A DNA stretch of 7,139 nt from an uncultured Clostridia bacterium. GTDB taxonomy: Bacteria; Bacillota; Clostridia; Oscillospirales; Ruminococcaceae. The translations under genes were made by a program, and so were the position numbers. The stretch covers positions 1 through 7,139 of the forward strand of contig CAMNBY010000039.1 in assembly GCA_946533615.1 (NCBI GenBank), in the 5' to 3' direction. A model generated the notes under the pieces. It did not search any database and was not told where the DNA came from. It saw only the letters and a program-made list of their open reading frames with translations. Position 1 is the first letter of the stretch. Each line of letters opens with the position of its first letter. Below are positions 5,854 through 7,139 of this stretch, piece by piece.

Positions 5854-5882
5854 TTGCAATCCGAGCGGGGTTGTGGTATAAT
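5854..5882 (+). promoter_or_regulatory. Promoter of the lipoprotein gene
   Basis: TTGCAA (5854-5859), 17 bases, and TATAAT (5877-5882) with TG one base upstream of the -10. It resembles the divergent rubredoxin promoter: both begin TTGCAATCC. Transcription would start near 5889, about 32 bases before the ATG. Confidence 0.9.
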
Positions 5883-5920
5883 ATGTTTGATAAACTACCT
5901 TTATTTTAAGGAGAAGAAAA

Positions 5921-7045
5921 ATGCTTATTAACAGACTGACAGCGCTGGCAGCAGCCTGCGCCTGCGCGTTCTGCTTCACGGGCTGCGAAAAGGGCGGCGA
6001 AAGCTCTGCGGCCGACGGCGGAGTTACTTCGGTCCAGACCGAGTCTCCCGCGCCTACGGCTCCCGTCGAGCTCAAGGACTACAGCTTCCCCGAGTTTATG
6101 GCGGAGACCTCTCCATCGGAGATGCTCACCAATGTGACAGAAGTGAGCTTCGACCCCGCAAAAGCAGAGCTTAAACTGGACGAGAGCCCCCTCTCTCAGT
6201 ATGACTGCGACACCTGCCTCTTCGGGGAGTTCTATACCTATACCGATCAGGGCTTTGTGGGGATAGTGAACTCCAACGGCAGCGAGGTCATCAAGGCCGA
6301 TAAATACATCAAGGCCGAGCCTGTCTCGAACAGCCTTGTCCGCCTTGACTATCCCGCCGACAGCGGTGAGAGCTCCGACCTGATACTGCTCGAGGAAGGC
6401 TACGGCACCATGGTGGACGAGAGCTTCGACGAGGAGAATATACAGATCGCGTCGATCTATGATGATGTCAACGCCGTTGACCAGTACCGCCTGATCGTCA
6501 ATGACCGCGTGGACGAGGCCCACCTCTGGGACAAGCTTGAGCGCGTGTCGCTTGCCTCAGTGGCCACGAAGAAGAGCTTCCCCGCCATCTATCGCGGCAC
6601 CATCGGCGGCAGGAATTATTACATCACCTTTGACGAATACTACAACATGACCGTGTACGAGGCCGCCTACGCCTTCGTTAGGCTGAAGGTCAGCGACGAA
6701 TACGGCGAGTGCTACGTCCTTGACGGCGACGATTACAGCGAGCTTGGCAAGATGATCGAGAGCTTCGGCAGCGAGAACCAGTCCGCAAAGCCCAGCAAGG
6801 ACGAGACCCTTGATTACATTCAGATAACCTTCGGCCTCGGCACCGAGGAGCAGACCGTTGTAACGATCTCCGCCGATGGCTTCTGCTTCAGGGACAAGAC
6901 CAGCACCAAGGACGAGCCGCCCGTCAAGTATTTCTCGACCTACAGCAAGGAGACCTTTGTCGATCTTGTGAACTGGGTGTCCGATGTGCTGTCGGAGGAG
7001 TATGCTGACATCGCTCCCGCCGAACCCGCCGAGCAGGCCCCGTAA
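5921..7045 (+). CDS. Putative secreted lipoprotein of unknown function
   Basis: I do not recognise the family. The 374-residue protein has a short basic N-terminus (MLINR), a hydrophobic Ala/Cys/Phe stretch, and a lipobox FTGC with Cys22 as the predicted lipidated residue, so it should sit on the outer face of the membrane. A Ser/Thr/Pro/Gly-rich linker follows to about residue 48. Residues 111-143, starting GFVGIVNSNGSEVIKADKY, resemble a single WG-type repeat, though the tryptophan is replaced by Phe-Val. The remaining part is acidic with alternating strand-like and helical stretches, including YRGTIGGRNYYITFDEYY near 224-241. The C-terminus ends in a PAEPAEQAP tail. The ATG is supported by AAGGAG (5908-5913) at 7-base spacing and an excellent promoter. 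It appears monocistronic, and nothing nearby suggests a partner. Function is open: surface binding or cell-envelope sensing is only a guess. Confidence 0.9.
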   Translation: MLINRLTALAAACACAFCFTGCEKGGESSAADGGVTSVQTESPAPTAPVELKDYSFPEFMAETSPSEMLTNVTEVSFDPAKAELKLDESPLSQYDCDTCLFGEFYTYTDQGFVGIVNSNGSEVIKADKYIKAEPVSNSLVRLDYPADSGESSDLILLEEGYGTMVDESFDEENIQIASIYDDVNAVDQYRLIVNDRVDEAHLWDKLERVSLASVATKKSFPAIYRGTIGGRNYYITFDEYYNMTVYEAAYAFVRLKVSDEYGECYVLDGDDYSELGKMIESFGSENQSAKPSKDETLDYIQITFGLGTEEQTVVTISADGFCFRDKTSTKDEPPVKYFSTYSKETFVDLVNWVSDVLSEEYADIAPAEPAEQAP

Positions 7046-7139
7046 TGACGTTAAGGCAACACCGCACAACCACCGGCTAACGCCTTTGCACGCTATCTGC
7101 TTGCATATTTTCCGTCATATTACCCAAATTCTCCTTGAA
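7046..7139. other. Downstream segment, possible repeat edge or partial gene
   Basis: No complete gene lies here. AAGGC (7053-7057) and GCCTT (7082-7086) form a weak inverted pair with a 24-base loop and only three Ts after it, a poor terminator. On the minus strand a frame runs in from the right edge to a TAG at 7077-7079, with residues FKENLGNMTENMQADSVQRR. It contains a candidate ATG but no upstream context is visible. It could be the end of a gene or the edge of a dispersed repeat. Confidence 0.3.

Noticed and set aside
5829..5909. A 26-codon frame behind GGAGGAG just upstream of the lipoprotein
   Set aside because: The spacing to ATG is only one or two bases and the frame contains the lipoprotein promoter itself.
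5906..6523. Antisense frame over the lipoprotein gene
   Set aside because: There is no start signal, and the sense gene has a promoter, ribosome site and signal peptide.
1..7139. tRNA or rRNA genes, CRISPR arrays, phage or defence genes
   Set aside because: No cloverleaf, spaced short repeats, integrase or other signature proteins were seen on either strand.

Overview
No obvious novel system is visible in this window. It is an ordinary chromosomal stretch from what looks like an anaerobic Firmicute of the Ruminococcus/Oscillospiraceae type. That assignment is inference from several things: G+C-rich coding with A+T-rich promoter regions, strong AGGAGG ribosome sites, textbook sigma-A promoters, a clostridial-style MnmA, a MurAB-type MurA, a rubredoxin (common in anaerobes), and a plant-glycan glycosidase gene.

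Left part, minus strand (1-3705). One promoter at 3677-3705 appears to drive aroK (shikimate kinase), then a cysteine desulfurase gene, then mnmA (tRNA 2-thiouridylase). The last two form a functional pair: the desulfurase takes sulfur from cysteine and MnmA places it on U34 of certain tRNAs. A 222-base gap containing an interspersed repeat separates them. A gap of about 255 bases after mnmA holds two more copies of the same repeat, and then the 5' end of a GH127-type (DUF1680) beta-L-arabinofuranosidase gene runs off the left edge.

Middle (3646-4219). An A+T-rich intergenic region separates aroK from the divergent murA. It carries GTTAC-type half-sites, short repeats, a plausible murA promoter and a roughly 115-base murA leader that can fold in competing ways.

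Right part (4220-7139). murA (plus strand, TTG start) ends at a strong bidirectional terminator. The terminator is shared with a convergent 52-residue rubredoxin gene on the minus strand, which is too short for ordinary ORF lists. Upstream of rubredoxin lie two divergent promoters with nearly matching sequences, one for rubredoxin and one for a secreted lipoprotein of unknown function. The last 94 bases hold no complete gene and may be the edge of another repeat.

The items most worth a second look are the three-copy repeat family that brackets mnmA, the murA leader, the GTTAC cluster, and the paired rubredoxin/lipoprotein promoters.
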